Below, piece by piece: positions 8,961-16,053 of a DNA stretch of 64,000 nucleotides; the first letter of the stretch is position 1, and the number at the start of each line of letters is the position of its first letter. The notes under the pieces are model-generated. The model was not told the origin of the DNA. It saw only the letters and a program-made list of their open reading frames with translations, and searched no databases. The position numbers and the translations under genes are program-made. Where the stretch lies: contig JBQTIU010000026.1 in the NCBI GenBank assembly GCA_052387815.1, positions 29,893 through 93,892 on the forward strand, in the 5' to 3' direction. The stretch comes from JBQTIU01 sp052387815. Its GTDB lineage: Bacteria; Pseudomonadota; Alphaproteobacteria; CACIAM-22H2.

Positions 8961-9933
8961 GTGTCCGTCCGGCAACTTGTTGAGTCTTTAGAGTCGGTTG
9001 CCGGTAGTCGGATAAAACGCTTGCACGCCGTGCATCTGTTGTGACTCCCTACGTGGCACCAAACCGTGAGGTGCCGCATGTGGACGACCCAGAACCGCCC
9101 CCGCTACAACCGCGACAAACTGCGCTATCCGAGCGATCTGACGGACGCGGAATGGGAGCATATCGAGCCGCTGATACCTCCAGCCAAGCGTGGCGGCGGT
9201 AAGCGGCGCGTCGACATGCGCGAGGTGGTGAACGGCGTGATGTACGTCCTGAGCACCGGATGCCAGTGGCGCTATATCCCGAAAGACCTGCCGGCGCGCA
9301 GCACGGTGAACGACTATTTTTGCTTGTGGAGCTACACGGGCACGTTGGAAAACATTCACCACGCATTGTACATCAAATGTCGGGAGTTGGCCGAACGGGA
9401 GGCCAGTCCCACCGCCTGCATCGTGGACAGCCAGAGCGTGAAAAGCGCGGAAAAAGGGGGGACCACATCGATCCACACGGGTTCGATGGCGGCAAGCTGA
9501 TCAAAGGCAAGAAGCGTCACGTTCTCGTCGATACGCTGGGTCTGTTGCTACATGCGCTGGTCACGTCCGCCGATGTTCAGGATCGCGACGGTGGCCTCAT
9601 GGTTTTATCCACCTTGTTCGGACAGTTCCCGTTTCTCAAGAAGCTGTTTGCCGACAGCGCCTATGCGGGGCGCGTCTTCCACAACGGTCTGGCCAACCTC
9701 ATGCCGAGCCTCGCAACCGAAATCGTCAGGCGTTGCGATCGGGCCAAAGGCTTCGTCGTTCTGCCCAAACGCTGGATCGTCGAACGCACCATCGGTTGGC
9801 TGAGCCGCTGTCGCCGCCTCGCCAAAGATTGGGAAAACCTCAACCGCAACGCACTCGCTTTCCTCCGCCTCGCCTCCATCCGACTCATGCTCAGAAAACT
9901 CTGTAATCCGTCATAAAGTCTCCGGACGGACAC
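8961..9933 (+). mobile_element. IS5-family insertion sequence (IS427-like), 973 bp
   Basis: The ends are 12-bp perfect inverted repeats: GTGTCCGTCCGG at 8961-8972 and its complement at 9922-9933. The flanks carry a 3-bp direct repeat TAA (8958-8960 and 9934-9936), the target type of the IS427 group. Inside are two overlapping frames of one DDE transposase. The element landed exactly behind the last coding base of the E2 gene, so its duplication preserves the stop codon and no gene is damaged. It separates the dehydrogenase operon from the convergent surE. Confidence 0.9.
9078..9916 (+). CDS. IS5-family transposase made by -1 frameshifting
   Basis: The first frame (from ATG 9078, stop 9500) holds the DUF4096-type N-terminal domain (LTDAEWEHIEPLIP) and the first catalytic Asp (CIVDSQSVK). 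The second frame, offset by -1 and ending at 9916, holds KGKKRHVLVDTLG, the second Asp (FADSAYAG) and the catalytic Glu (WIVERTIGW). The frames join at a slippery run of five A and six G at 9451-9461, typical for programmed -1 frameshifting in this group. All DDE residues are present, so the element may still be active. A GTG at 9066 is an alternative start. Confidence 0.85.
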
Positions 9934-9954
9934 TAAGGGAAGTCGGCATGACGC

Positions 9955-10731
9955 TCACGAGCCCGGCGCCAACCCGCGCGGCGTCAGGGAACGCACATCC
10001 TCGCAGAAGCCCTGCGGCAGCAGGCGGTGTCCATGCCATGCCAAGTTTGTCACGCATGCATAGCCCGCCCCGATCAGATGATTCTCGTCGCCGTCGCTGC
10101 CGGCGCCGTCGCGGCCGCTCGACATCTGGAGATATGTGTAGGCACCGTCGACACCGAGAACCTCGGTGCGTTTGGCGATCTTGTCACGCCCGATACGTGC
10201 CTCGCGCAATGTCGCTGGGATGCGCGCAGGCAGGTTGAAATTGAGCCAACGACCGTCATCCGCCCAGTCGGCGCGGGTCATCCAAAAATACCGCAACATT
10301 TCGGCGAGCCAAGACAGCTGGGCATCGTCATAGGCGCCCACTCCCTTCGGCCGCGAAACCGAGACCGCCGGCATCCCCCAGAACACCGCCTCCCGTGCGA
10401 TCGCCATCGTCCCCGAATAGGCGATGTCCTCCGCGACGTTGATGCCCTCGTTGATGCCGGACAGCACGAGATCCGGCGCTCGCTCACCCGCGAACAGCCA
10501 CGTCTGGGCGGCGATCACGCAATCGGCCGGCGTTCCGGAGCAACGGTAGCGGCGGTCGCCGAGGCGGGCGATGATCAGCGGCCGGTGAAGCGTCACGCCG
10601 TGCCCGACGCCGCTGCGGTTGCCGTCGGGGGCAACTACCCAGACATCGTCCGTCAGCCGGCGCGCCGTTGCCACGAGCGCCTCAAGGCCCGACGCCTCTA
10701 TCCCATCGTCGTTGCTGATCAGGATCCGCAT
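9955..10731 (-). CDS. surE: SurE-family 5'/3'-nucleotidase (phosphatase)
   Basis: SurE is a metal-dependent phosphatase acting on nucleotides and other phosphomonoesters. The 258-residue protein starts MRILISNDDGIEA with the metal ligands D8 and D9, followed by the serine loop NRSGVGHG and SGINEG with the metal-binding Asn. A GGGGGAGAG ribosome binding site fixes the ATG. In alphaproteobacteria the housekeeping surE usually sits between serS and pcm. This copy is isolated and divergent from a metallophosphoesterase, with operator site 2 between them, so it is probably an accessory paralogue serving the local pathway. Its substrate is unknown. Confidence 0.88.
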   Translation of the reverse strand: MRILISNDDGIEASGLEALVATARRLTDDVWVVAPDGNRSGVGHGVTLHRPLIIARLGDRRYRCSGTPADCVIAAQTWLFAGERAPDLVLSGINEGINVAEDIAYSGTMAIAREAVFWGMPAVSVSRPKGVGAYDDAQLSWLAEMLRYFWMTRADWADDGRWLNFNLPARIPATLREARIGRDKIAKRTEVLGVDGAYTYLQMSSGRDGAGSDGDENHLIGAGYACVTNLAWHGHRLLPQGFCEDVRSLTPRGLAPGS

Positions 10732-10819
10732 TCTCTCCCCCGAGTCCCTGTCCAAGCGGTCGTCCGCCTAGCGGCAGACCCCGCGATGGGCCGCGGCAAC
10801 ATATCGCTATTATAAGGTC

Positions 10820-10849
10820 TTGGAGCTTATTGAACAAACGTGTTATGCT
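10820..10849 (+). promoter_or_regulatory. Candidate promoter of the metallophosphoesterase gene
   Basis: A -35-like TTGGAG (10820-10825) and a -10-like TATGCT (10844-10849) are separated by 18 bases, about 70 bases before the ATG at 10919. The -10 box lies inside operator site 2, so a protein bound there would block or contact polymerase. The match is by eye only. Confidence 0.4.
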
Positions 10850-10863
10850 CAACACATATGTTC
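10829..10863 (+). promoter_or_regulatory. 35-bp dyad operator, site 2 (surE / phosphoesterase intergenic)
   Basis: Starts ATTGAACAAA, ends CATATGTTC. It contains two nested inverted repeats with the same centre: outer GAACA...TGTTC and inner GTGTT...AACAC. Twelve of 16 pairs tested are complementary, the best of the three sites. It lies between divergent surE and the phosphoesterase gene and overlaps the candidate -10 box of the latter. Confidence 0.65.
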
Positions 10864-10918
10864 TTTACGGCCCGCGATCCTCGCGTGCCGGAGAGCCGGG
10901 GAAGAGCCAGGAAGAGCC

Positions 10919-11800
10919 ATGACGGCACGGCAACATTTCAAGGTCGTTCATGTCTCCGACACGCATCTGAGCGACCGTCGGCGGCACTTCGTGCCGAACT
11001 GGCTTGCCGTCGCCCGGGCCATCGGGGCGATCGAGCCCGATCTGTGGATCAATACAGGGGACGTATCGCTGGACGGCGCGAATCGTCCGCAAGAATTCGC
11101 CTTCGTGCGCGATCTCTTCGATCGGGTCGCGGTCCCTTACCGGGTCGTGCCTGGCAATCATGACGTGGGCGATCACCCCAGCCTCGCCAAGGCCGAGGGA
11201 CGGGTGACGTGGCGGCGGGTGGTGACGGAGGCGCGGATCGGGCGCTTCATCGAGTATTTCGGAAGTGATCACTGGGTTGAGGATCGCGAGGGATGGCGCC
11301 TCGTCGGCCTCAACACCTTGCTCATGGGAAGCGGGCTGGCGGCGGAGCGAGCCCAATTCGAATGGCTCGATGAGGTGGTCGCGACCTCGGCTGGTCGCCG
11401 GCTCGCCGTATTCATGCACAAGCCGCCGTTCCTCGAGCGACCCGAGGAATCCGGCCTGACCTACTGGGCGGTGGATCCGGCCGCACGCCCACGCCTCATG
11501 AACCTGCTGAACCAGCCATCGTTGCATCTGATCGGTTGTGGCCACTTGCATCAGGGCCGGTCCCTGTCATACCGGGCGGCGGCGATCCATTGGTGCCCCT
11601 CGAGCGCGTTCGTTGCCGGCCCCAGCCTGATGCCGGATCTCGGTGGTGTCCGACGGGTCGGCTTCATGGAACACGTATTCGAAGAAGACCGCGTCGTGTC
11701 GCGGATCGTCGACGGTTGCGGCCTCGTCAATCACTTTCTCGAGACCATCCTCGACGAGACTTACCCCCGATGGCCGGCCAACCCGGCGGCGCAATCCTGA
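10919..11800 (+). CDS. Calcineurin-like metallophosphoesterase
   Basis: A 293-residue cytoplasmic phosphoesterase of the cAMP-phosphodiesterase (CpdA)/Icc type. The two-metal centre is complete: D14-x-H16 (VSDTHL), GD (47-48, NTGDVS), GNHD (79-82), a later His in FMHKPPF and GHLH near residue 205. No signal peptide. The ATG at 10919 follows a purine-rich AGGAAGAGCC; a longer frame upstream would read through operator site 2 and is unlikely. It is expressed towards the ABC importer, with a second operator copy between them. The substrate is not evident; given the neighbours a sugar or polyol phosphate is possible, but cyclic nucleotides fit the fold equally well. Confidence 0.8.
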   Translation: MTARQHFKVVHVSDTHLSDRRRHFVPNWLAVARAIGAIEPDLWINTGDVSLDGANRPQEFAFVRDLFDRVAVPYRVVPGNHDVGDHPSLAKAEGRVTWRRVVTEARIGRFIEYFGSDHWVEDREGWRLVGLNTLLMGSGLAAERAQFEWLDEVVATSAGRRLAVFMHKPPFLERPEESGLTYWAVDPAARPRLMNLLNQPSLHLIGCGHLHQGRSLSYRAAAIHWCPSSAFVAGPSLMPDLGGVRRVGFMEHVFEEDRVVSRIVDGCGLVNHFLETILDETYPRWPANPAAQS

Positions 11801-11858
11801 AGCCGGAGCCACCTCAGTCCGAGCCAGGCACGTCATGGAGGTGGCGTGACCGATTCGT

Positions 11859-11893
11859 ATTGCTCATTCGTGTTGAATAAGATATTGCTGTTC
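11859..11893 (+). promoter_or_regulatory. 35-bp operator-like element, site 3 (upstream of the ABC importer)
   Basis: Shares with site 2, without gaps, ATTG at positions 1-4, CGTGTT at 11-16 and TGTTC at 31-35 (19 of 35 identical overall). Its dyad symmetry is weak (about 6 of 16 pairs), so it is the least certain of the three. It starts 133 bases before the binding-protein ATG. TTGCTC (11860) and TATTGC (11883) could be -35 and -10 boxes 17 bases apart. Confidence 0.45.
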
Positions 11894-11991
11894 CGACACC
11901 CGGTTGCCCCGCGGTAATCGCCGGTTCGAGAAAAGGTTTGAAAACCGCGTCGAAGCGGGCCGAACTGGATTGGTGGATGGGGAGAAACAAC

Positions 11992-12984
11992 ATGAAAGCA
12001 CTCTCTTGCGTGAAGGCCATCGCCTGGCTGGCGCTCGCCTTCGGGTCGACAGCCCCGGTGGCCGGGAATGCCGCCGAGATGCTGGTTCTCTATACATCGC
12101 AGCCCGATAAGGACGCCGCCCAGACGGTTGGCGCCTTCAATCGCAATCAGCCCGGCGTGACGGTTCAGATCTATCGCTCCGGCACGACGGAGGTCATGAA
12201 CAAGCTCGCGGCCGAGTTTGCCGGCGGCGATCCGAAGCCCGATGTGTTGCTGATCGCCGACAGCATCAGCCTGGAGATGCTCAAGAGAGACGGTCGGCTC
12301 CTGGCCCATCCGTCGGCCGACGTTTCGGCCTTCGCACCCGAAGCCTATGACAAGGACAAGACCTATTTCGGCACCAAGCTGATCACCACCGGCATCGTTT
12401 ACAACACGGCGGCCAGGACCAAACCGACCTCATGGCGAGACCTGGTCGACCCGGCGCTCAAAGGACAGGTGATCATGCCAAGCCCACTCTATTCTGGGGC
12501 GGCCGCGATCACCCTCGGGGTCTTCGCGCGGGCCCCCAATTTGGGCTGGTCCTACATCGAGGCGTTGAAGGCCAACCAAGCGCTTGCGGTGCGTGGCAAC
12601 GGCGCCGTGCTCCAGGCAGTTGCCAGCGGCGAGAAGAGCTACGGCATCCTGGTCGAGTTCATGGCACTTAACGCCAAAGCCAAGGGCTCGCCCGTCGAAT
12701 TCGTGTTCCCCCGCGAGGGCGTTACGGCGGTCACCGAGCCGGTGGCGATCCTCAGGACCGCGCGCAATCCCCAAGCGGCCCGAGCCTTCGTCGACTTCCT
12801 GCTGTCCGAAGACGGGCAGAAGCTCGCTGCGACACAGGGCTATTTCCCCGCCCACAAAAGGGTGCCGCCGCCGGCCGGCTTCCCGAAGGTCGATGAGATC
12901 AGGCTCATGCCGATCGACGCGGCCGGCATCCTGGCGACGACCGAAAGCGAGAAAAGGCGGTTTGCCGATTTGTTCGGCGGATAA
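11992..12984 (+). CDS. Periplasmic binding protein, AfuA/FbpA-type ABC importer
   Basis: A 330-residue secreted binding protein of extracellular-solute family 1. A signal peptide ends about AGNAAE (residue 28). The mature part opens with MLVLYTSQPDKDAAQTVGAF, as in Fe(III), sugar-phosphate (AfuA) and phosphonate (PhnS) binders. I see no Tyr-Tyr pair typical of iron-binding FbpA, so an anionic organic ligand such as a phosphorylated sugar is plausible. A GGGGAGAA precedes the ATG. The permease and ATPase genes follow at once, making a complete importer. AfuA is known to bind hexose phosphates; ligand assignment here is inference. Confidence 0.82.
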   Translation: MKALSCVKAIAWLALAFGSTAPVAGNAAEMLVLYTSQPDKDAAQTVGAFNRNQPGVTVQIYRSGTTEVMNKLAAEFAGGDPKPDVLLIADSISLEMLKRDGRLLAHPSADVSAFAPEAYDKDKTYFGTKLITTGIVYNTAARTKPTSWRDLVDPALKGQVIMPSPLYSGAAAITLGVFARAPNLGWSYIEALKANQALAVRGNGAVLQAVASGEKSYGILVEFMALNAKAKGSPVEFVFPREGVTAVTEPVAILRTARNPQAARAFVDFLLSEDGQKLAATQGYFPAHKRVPPPAGFPKVDEIRLMPIDAAGILATTESEKRRFADLFGG

Positions 12985-12993
12985 GCGCCGCGC

Positions 12994-14724
12994 ATGGGGG
13001 AAGTAGCGCCGCCCACCAGCCCCGGAGCGGCGCGGGCTCTCGCCTCGGCTACCGAAGGCGCGATGTTCGCCGGCATCCTCGCCATCGTGGCTGTCCTGTC
13101 CCTGCTGCCGATCACGCGCCTCGTCGTCGAGGCGCTGGCTCCGGCGGGTACGCCCAGCCTCGCGGCGTTCGCCCGCGTGTTCGCCGATGCATCGACCTGG
13201 ACCGCCACCCGGCACACGATCGAGATCGCACTCGGGGGCACCGTACTCGCGCTCTTGCTGGGCGGCGCCATGGCCCTGGTCGTGGCCCTGACCGACGTTC
13301 GATACAAGGGAGCGCTCGTCTTCTGCTTCGTGCTCCCGCTGATGATCCCGCCTCAGGTCACGGCGATCGCCTGGCTCCAGGTTTTCGGCCCGTCGAGTCC
13401 CATGTTGCAGTTGCTCGATCTCGCGCCGCCGATCGGCACGCGCAATCCGTTGTATTCGCGCGACGGAATCATCCTCCTTCTCGGCATGCATTATGCTCCC
13501 CTTGTCTTCCTGACGCTGCGCGCCGGGCTGCGCATGCTGCCTCGCGACTTGGTCGAGGCCGGGCTTGCGACCGGTGCGCGACCGCTGCGTGTCGTCGCCA
13601 CCATCGTCGTGCCGCTGATGATTCCGCCATTGATCGCGAGCGCGATGCTGACGGCCGTTTCCTGCGTCGGAAATTTCGGCATCCCAGCCCTGCTCGGTAT
13701 TCCCGGTAACTATACCGTGCTGACGACACTGATCTACCAGCGCTTGGCCGGTCTCGGACCCCGTGTGCTGGCGGAGGTTTCGGTGCTGTCGATCTTGATC
13801 GGCCTGATCGCGCTGCTTGGTGTCGTCCTCCAGGGCTGGCTTCTGAAGCGCGCGGATTACCGGCTGAGCGGTATGGTGGCCGCCTCGGCCAGCTTCGCAC
13901 TCGGTGGTTGGCGTCTGCCGGCCGAACTCACGGCCTGGGCGACCGTTGTCGTCGTGTTCGTCCTGCCGATGCTGGCGATGGCGTTGACGTCGATCGTGCC
14001 GGCCTATGGCGTCAAACTGACGCTCGGCATTGCCACCCTCGAGAACTATGCGTATGTAGCGCTCGAACACGCGGCGACCCGGCGGGCGTTCGTCAACAGT
14101 TTCCTCGCGGCCGGCGGGGCCGCGATGCTGTTGATGGCATTGTGCATGCCGTTGGGATACTTCCTCATATGGCGCGATAGCGCCTTGTTGAGGTTCCTCA
14201 ACCTTGCCGCCGAGCTGCCCTACGCGTTGCCCGGCGTCGTCTTGGCAATCGCCTGCATCCTCATCTTCCTCAAGCCGCTGCCGGTGATCGGGCTCGGCCT
14301 CTACAACACGATATGGATCATCTTCGTGGCTTACCTCATGCGTTTCCTGACCCTCGAACTGCGCCCGATCCTGAGCGCATTTCAACAGCTGGATCGAGCA
14401 TTCGAGGAGGCGGCACGGATGTCAGGCGCGGGCTTCCTGTTCCGCCTGTGGACGATCAGCCTGCCGCTCGTGGCCCCGGCCGCGACGGCGGGAGCGTTGA
14501 TCGTTTTCCTCACGGCCTTCAACGAACTGACCGTGTCGGCGCTCCTGTGGTCATCGGGCGCGGAAACGCTGGGAGTCGTCGTGTTCAGCCTGGAGCAGGG
14601 CGGCGAATCCACGTCCGCGGCGGCGCTTGCGATGTTGACGGTTGTCGTCACCGTCGCGCTCATGGCTGCCGCGTCGGGCCCGGCCCGGTGGCTGCCGCGC
14701 GGAGTCGTTCCATGGCGGGATTGA
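12994..14724 (+). CDS. ABC importer permease, double-domain (FbpB/AfuB type)
   Basis: A 576-residue inner-membrane permease consisting of two fused binding-protein-dependent transport domains, as usual for this family. The first half (about 70-280) has the coupling-helix EAA-type loop near DLVEAGLATGARPLRV; the second (about 350-560) near EEAARMSGAGFLFRLWT. About 12 membrane segments alternate with short loops. It starts 9 bases behind the binding-protein stop and its end overlaps the ATPase start by 13 bases, so the three genes are translated together. Confidence 0.87.
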   Translation: MGEVAPPTSPGAARALASATEGAMFAGILAIVAVLSLLPITRLVVEALAPAGTPSLAAFARVFADASTWTATRHTIEIALGGTVLALLLGGAMALVVALTDVRYKGALVFCFVLPLMIPPQVTAIAWLQVFGPSSPMLQLLDLAPPIGTRNPLYSRDGIILLLGMHYAPLVFLTLRAGLRMLPRDLVEAGLATGARPLRVVATIVVPLMIPPLIASAMLTAVSCVGNFGIPALLGIPGNYTVLTTLIYQRLAGLGPRVLAEVSVLSILIGLIALLGVVLQGWLLKRADYRLSGMVAASASFALGGWRLPAELTAWATVVVVFVLPMLAMALTSIVPAYGVKLTLGIATLENYAYVALEHAATRRAFVNSFLAAGGAAMLLMALCMPLGYFLIWRDSALLRFLNLAAELPYALPGVVLAIACILIFLKPLPVIGLGLYNTIWIIFVAYLMRFLTLELRPILSAFQQLDRAFEEAARMSGAGFLFRLWTISLPLVAPAATAGALIVFLTAFNELTVSALLWSSGAETLGVVVFSLEQGGESTSAAALAMLTVVVTVALMAAASGPARWLPRGVVPWRD

Positions 14725-15791
14725 AACTCGACCGCGTCGGCAAGGACTTCGGCGATTTTCGAGCGCTGAACGGCGTCACGCTCCACGTCGGGGATGGCGA
14801 ATTCGTGGCCGTGCTCGGCCCCTCGGGTTGCGGGAAAACGACGATGTTGCGCCTCATCGCCGGTTTCGAAAAGATCTCTTGTGGGACCATTAGCCTGGAT
14901 GATCAACTGGTCTCGGCCGAGGGCCTGCATGTGCCCCCCGAGCGGCGCCGGATCGGCGTCGTGTTTCAGTCCTACGCTTTGTGGCCGCATATGACGGTTG
15001 CGGGAAACGTTGCATACCCGTTGCGGGTTGCCCGGGTCGCGGCGGCCGAGCGCGCACGACGCGCCGCCCAGGCGCTGGAGATGGTCGGTATGACGGGATT
15101 CGAGGCGCGGCGTCCGGCCGAGCTCAGCGGCGGCCAGTGTCAACGGGTGGCGCTCGCGCGCTGCCTGGTCATGGAGCCGCGCATCGTTCTGCTCGACGAA
15201 CCTTTGGCCAATCTCGACGTGCATTTGCGCGCTTCGATGCAGCGGGAGTTCGCGGAGTTCCATCGCCGCACCCGCATTCCCATGGTCTACATCACGCATG
15301 ACCAGGCGGAAGCGATGGCGCTCGCCGATAACATCGCGGTGATAAGCGCGGGTGAGATCGTTCAGGTTGCCGCTCCCTCCAAGCTCTATTGGGAACCAGC
15401 CACCCCGATGGTCGCCCACTTCATTGGCCGCGGAAGCGTGGCCGCGGGAGCCGTGCTTTCGGCGGAGGAAGGCGGTCGGGTGCGGGCGCGGATTTTTGGC
15501 GACGAGATGATCGTGCGCGCCGCTGCCGGTCAGCTTCCGTGTCCCTCGGTGCGCATCTGCCTGCGCCCGGAGGATCTGGCGGTTAGGGCACCGGGCTCGA
15601 ATGGCGCCGTCGCAACCGTTAAGCGCAGGACCTATCAGGGGGGGCTCTTTACGCTCGAGGTCGTGCCGCAGGCTGACCCCGAGACGACGCTTCTCATGCA
15701 AGTGGCCGAGCCGAGCGACCTTGCCGTCGGCGCTGTCCTCGCCCTTGAGATCCGGGGAGGGTGGGTTATACCCGGCCCGGGATCCGCTTAG
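14712..15791 (+). CDS. ABC importer ATPase (FbpC/PotA type)
   Basis: A 359-residue nucleotide-binding subunit energising the preceding permease. Walker A is GPSGCGKT (36-43), the Q-loop lies in VVFQSYALWP, the signature LSGGQ is at 138-142, Walker B ends in LLDE (160-163), and the switch His is in YITHDQAEA. A C-terminal TOBE-type domain (about 240-355) follows. All catalytic residues are intact. The gene starts inside the permease gene at ATG 14712. It is followed by a 262-base spacer and the IspG-DXS fusion on the same strand. Confidence 0.9.
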   Translation: MAGLKLDRVGKDFGDFRALNGVTLHVGDGEFVAVLGPSGCGKTTMLRLIAGFEKISCGTISLDDQLVSAEGLHVPPERRRIGVVFQSYALWPHMTVAGNVAYPLRVARVAAAERARRAAQALEMVGMTGFEARRPAELSGGQCQRVALARCLVMEPRIVLLDEPLANLDVHLRASMQREFAEFHRRTRIPMVYITHDQAEAMALADNIAVISAGEIVQVAAPSKLYWEPATPMVAHFIGRGSVAAGAVLSAEEGGRVRARIFGDEMIVRAAAGQLPCPSVRICLRPEDLAVRAPGSNGAVATVKRRTYQGGLFTLEVVPQADPETTLLMQVAEPSDLAVGAVLALEIRGGWVIPGPGSA

Positions 15792-15909
15792 CGAGCGACC
15801 GCAGGAGCGTAGCCCAGGAACGATCGCGGGCGGACAGCCAAATGCATCGAGCGGCCACCGTATTTCATGTTTATGAGGGTCCGCGTGTTCGATATCCTCA
15901 AGGTGAGAT

Positions 15910-15965
15910 GATGCCCGTCCGGTGACGGGCGCATCCGACCGGCTGGTGGGGACTGCCCCCGCCGG
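15910..15965 (+). promoter_or_regulatory. Two tandem strong hairpins in the leader of the IspG-DXS fusion gene
   Basis: Hairpin 1 pairs 15910-15919 with 15924-15935 (10 base pairs, a four-base loop and a two-base bulge). Hairpin 2 pairs CCGGC 15939-15943 with GCCGG 15961-15965, and inside it GGGG 15948-15951 with CCCC 15956-15959. They lie about 90-145 bases before the chosen ATG. No T-run follows, so this is not a classical terminator. A cis-regulatory RNA is possible; I could not assign it to a riboswitch class. Confidence 0.35.
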
Positions 15966-16053
15966 CTGCTATGGCGCCGACTTTGGGAAAGCGGTGTGGC
16001 TTCTCGGCGGATGGGCGCCGCACCCGCACGATCTTCGGAGCGAGAGCGACGGC

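Noticed and set aside
15890..15970. Short resemblances to the cores of TPP (GTGAGATGATGCCC) and cobalamin (CTGCCCCCGC) riboswitches
   Set aside because: The remaining conserved parts, such as the GAACCTGA-type segment of TPP or the paired receptor loop of cobalamin riboswitches, are absent, and the local pairing seen contradicts both folds.
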